Positions 5,444 through 6,796 of a stretch of 6,796 bases of DNA are shown piece after piece; the stretch's first letter is position 1; each line of letters opens with the position of its first letter. Source of the DNA: Clostridiales bacterium (GTDB lineage Bacteria; Bacillota; Clostridia; Christensenellales; CAG-138); contig DNFZ01000085.1 of NCBI GenBank assembly GCA_003486785.1, positions 179 through 6,974 on the forward strand, given 5' to 3'. Both the position numbers and the translations under genes were made by a program. The notes under the pieces were generated by a model. The model saw nothing but the letters and a program-made list of their open reading frames with translations, did no database searches and was not told the DNA's origin.

Positions 5444-6796
5444 TTACGACTTGAGCGTAACCACCGTAACCCCCGCGTCACCTTCACCATACTGTCCGAT
5501 GCGATAGGTTTTCACGCGCGGATGTTTCCTGAGATATTGCTGCACGCCGGTTCTGAGCGCGCCTGTGCCTTTGCCGTGAACGACGAAAAATTCATGCACG
5601 CCGGTGATGAGCGCGTTGTCGATAAAGCGATCCAGCTCCAGGCACGCGTCGTCCACCATGCTGCCGCGCAGATCGATGGAGAGCGCGCTGCCGCGATCCT
5701 GCTCGATGGAAACCTTGGCGGTCGTCTGCTGTGTCTTTTTCTTTTGCTCGACGGGGCGAATGTCGCGCAGCGGTATGCTCAGCTTCATGATCCCCGCCTG
5801 CACCAGCACCTCGCCCTTGCCGTCCGCAGCCTTGAGCACGGTGGCCTCTTGCCCCAGCGTGATGAGCTTTACGCGCTCACCGGGATGCACGCTTGCGGGC
5901 GCATCGCCCGCCGCGTCACGCTGCACCGCCTGCTCATAAAGCCGCTCTTCCGTCTCGCGCATGGCATCGCGCGAGGACTGCACCGCGCGCTCAAGCTGCT
6001 TGTGATCGATATTTTCGATGGCGCGCAGCTGTGCGATGAGTTTCTCCATGTCCTGCCGCGTTTCCTGCACCATTCTGCGCGCATCGTCCCGCGCTTTCTG
6101 GCGCAGCAGGGTTTTTTCGTCCTCAAGCTTTTTCTTTTCTTTCTCCAGCTCGGTTTTGATCTTCTCGGTTTCGATGCGTGTTTGATAGATCGCCGCTTTG
6201 TCGTTCTCGGCGGCTCTTCTAGCCTGCTCCGCTTCGGAGAGAACCGTCTCAAACGCGACGTCTTTCTTTTGCAGAAAGTCCTGCGCGCGGTCGATCACCG
6301 CTTCACTCAATCCCAGCCTGCGCGAGATCTCAAACGCGTTGCTCTTACCGGGAATGCCGATGAAGAGCCGGTAGGTCGGGCAAAGCCGGTCTACATCGAA
6401 CTCCATCGAAGCATTTTGCATGCCCGCGTGCATCAGCGCAAATGCCTTGATCTCGCTGTAATGCGTTGTCGCGACGGTCAGTGTGCTGCGCGCATAGAGG
6501 CTTTCCAGAATCGCCTGCGCCAGCGCCGCGCCCTCGACAGGGTCCGTGCCCGCGCCCAGCTCGTCCAGCAGCACGAGCGAGCGGCTGTCCGCTTCCGCAA
6601 GGATGCGCACGGTGTTGGTCATGTGCGAAGAGAACGTTGAAAGCGACTGCTCGATGGACTGCTCGTCCCCAATATCCGCAAACACGCGCTCAAACGTGGA
6701 CAACTCCGTCCCCTCATCCGCAGGGATGAACATACCGCTCATCGCCATCAGCGTAAAGAGACCGACCGTCTTGAGCGTGACCGTCTTGCCGCCGGT
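5444..6796 (-). CDS. mutS2: MutS2 with C-terminal Smr domain (5' end beyond the window)
   Basis: MutS2 is a MutS-like ATPase with a nuclease-type Smr domain. It is linked to control of homologous recombination and, in Bacillus subtilis, to splitting of collided ribosomes; it is not a mismatch-repair protein. The frame runs to the right edge and gives 450 C-terminal residues of a protein that is usually about 780-800, so the N-terminal core/clamp part is missing. The fragment opens in the Walker A motif (TGGKTVTLKTVGLF), followed by the MutS signature around SLSTFSSHM, Walker B LVLLDELGAGTDP (about 74-86), the THYSEIKA segment with the conserved His (about 111-118), a charged coiled coil at about 175-285, a small beta-rich linker domain at about 300-350, and the Smr domain at about 373-450. 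Smr motifs IDLRG and HGKGTGALR are intact. The stop is at 5444-5446. The promoter and any operon partner lie outside the window. Confidence 0.95.
   Translation of the reverse strand, partial: TGGKTVTLKTVGLFTLMAMSGMFIPADEGTELSTFERVFADIGDEQSIEQSLSTFSSHMTNTVRILAEADSRSLVLLDELGAGTDPVEGAALAQAILESLYARSTLTVATTHYSEIKAFALMHAGMQNASMEFDVDRLCPTYRLFIGIPGKSNAFEISRRLGLSEAVIDRAQDFLQKKDVAFETVLSEAEQARRAAENDKAAIYQTRIETEKIKTELEKEKKKLEDEKTLLRQKARDDARRMVQETRQDMEKLIAQLRAIENIDHKQLERAVQSSRDAMRETEERLYEQAVQRDAAGDAPASVHPGERVKLITLGQEATVLKAADGKGEVLVQAGIMKLSIPLRDIRPVEQKKKTQQTTAKVSIEQDRGSALSIDLRGSMVDDACLELDRFIDNALITGVHEFFVVHGKGTGALRTGVQQYLRKHPRVKTYRIGQYGEGDAGVTVVTLKS

Noticed and set aside
5354..6640. A 428-codon frame on the + strand opposite mutS2
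   Set aside because: It is Arg/Leu/His-rich with no motif or ribosome site, and lies entirely opposite the well-supported MutS2 frame and its downstream gap.
1..6796. CRISPR array, insertion sequence, tRNA/rRNA, toxin-antitoxin or defence genes
   Set aside because: No direct-repeat array, transposase motif, paired terminal repeats, cloverleaf or known defence-domain signature was found. Nearly all sequence is taken by five housekeeping or stress genes, so no case for a new system can be made.

Overview
The window looks like a chromosomal segment from an uncultured or little-studied member of the Firmicutes, probably Clostridia. The reasons are a DivIC-type divisome protein, a membrane-anchored HtrA protease encoded with an OmpR-family two-component system, a MutS2 with an Smr domain, strong GGAGG ribosome binding sites, and promoters with the Gram-positive extended -10 element. 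The genes are GC-rich, while the gaps, especially the first ~230 bases, are clearly AT-rich. This assignment is inferred from gene content; no taxonomic marker such as rRNA is present.

Layout. Bases 1-233 hold what may be the 3' end of an upstream gene, a weak terminator-like hairpin, a second GC-clamped hairpin, and the promoter region of a two-gene operon on the + strand. That operon is a DivIC/FtsB-like septum protein (234-692) overlapping by 4 nt with a short Ppx/GppA-family phosphatase (689-1606). A strong intrinsic terminator (1689-1722) lies in the convergent gap. From 5252 back to 1754, on the - strand, runs a compact three-gene operon: OmpR/PhoB-type response regulator, membrane sensor histidine kinase, and membrane-anchored HtrA/DegP serine protease. 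A near-consensus extended -10 promoter sits upstream (5319-5347). Further upstream on the same strand is the 3' part of mutS2 (5444 to the right edge), cut off inside its Walker A motif.

How the genes work together. The - strand operon reads as a self-contained envelope-stress module: the kinase senses something outside the membrane, the regulator controls transcription, and HtrA degrades or refolds damaged exported protein. The + strand pair joins a division protein to a polyphosphate/(p)ppGpp-type phosphatase, a pairing also known in actinobacterial ftsB/divIC-ppx loci. MutS2 is an independent housekeeping gene of recombination control and ribosome rescue.

All five main genes belong to known families with intact motifs. 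I found no CRISPR array, mobile element, tRNA or rRNA, and nothing that I would call a new system. The points most worth a second look are a possibly leaderless divIC mRNA, the DivIC proline-rich tail, the divIC-ppx coupling, the minimal regulator-kinase-protease operon, and the small structured elements in the two AT-rich gaps.
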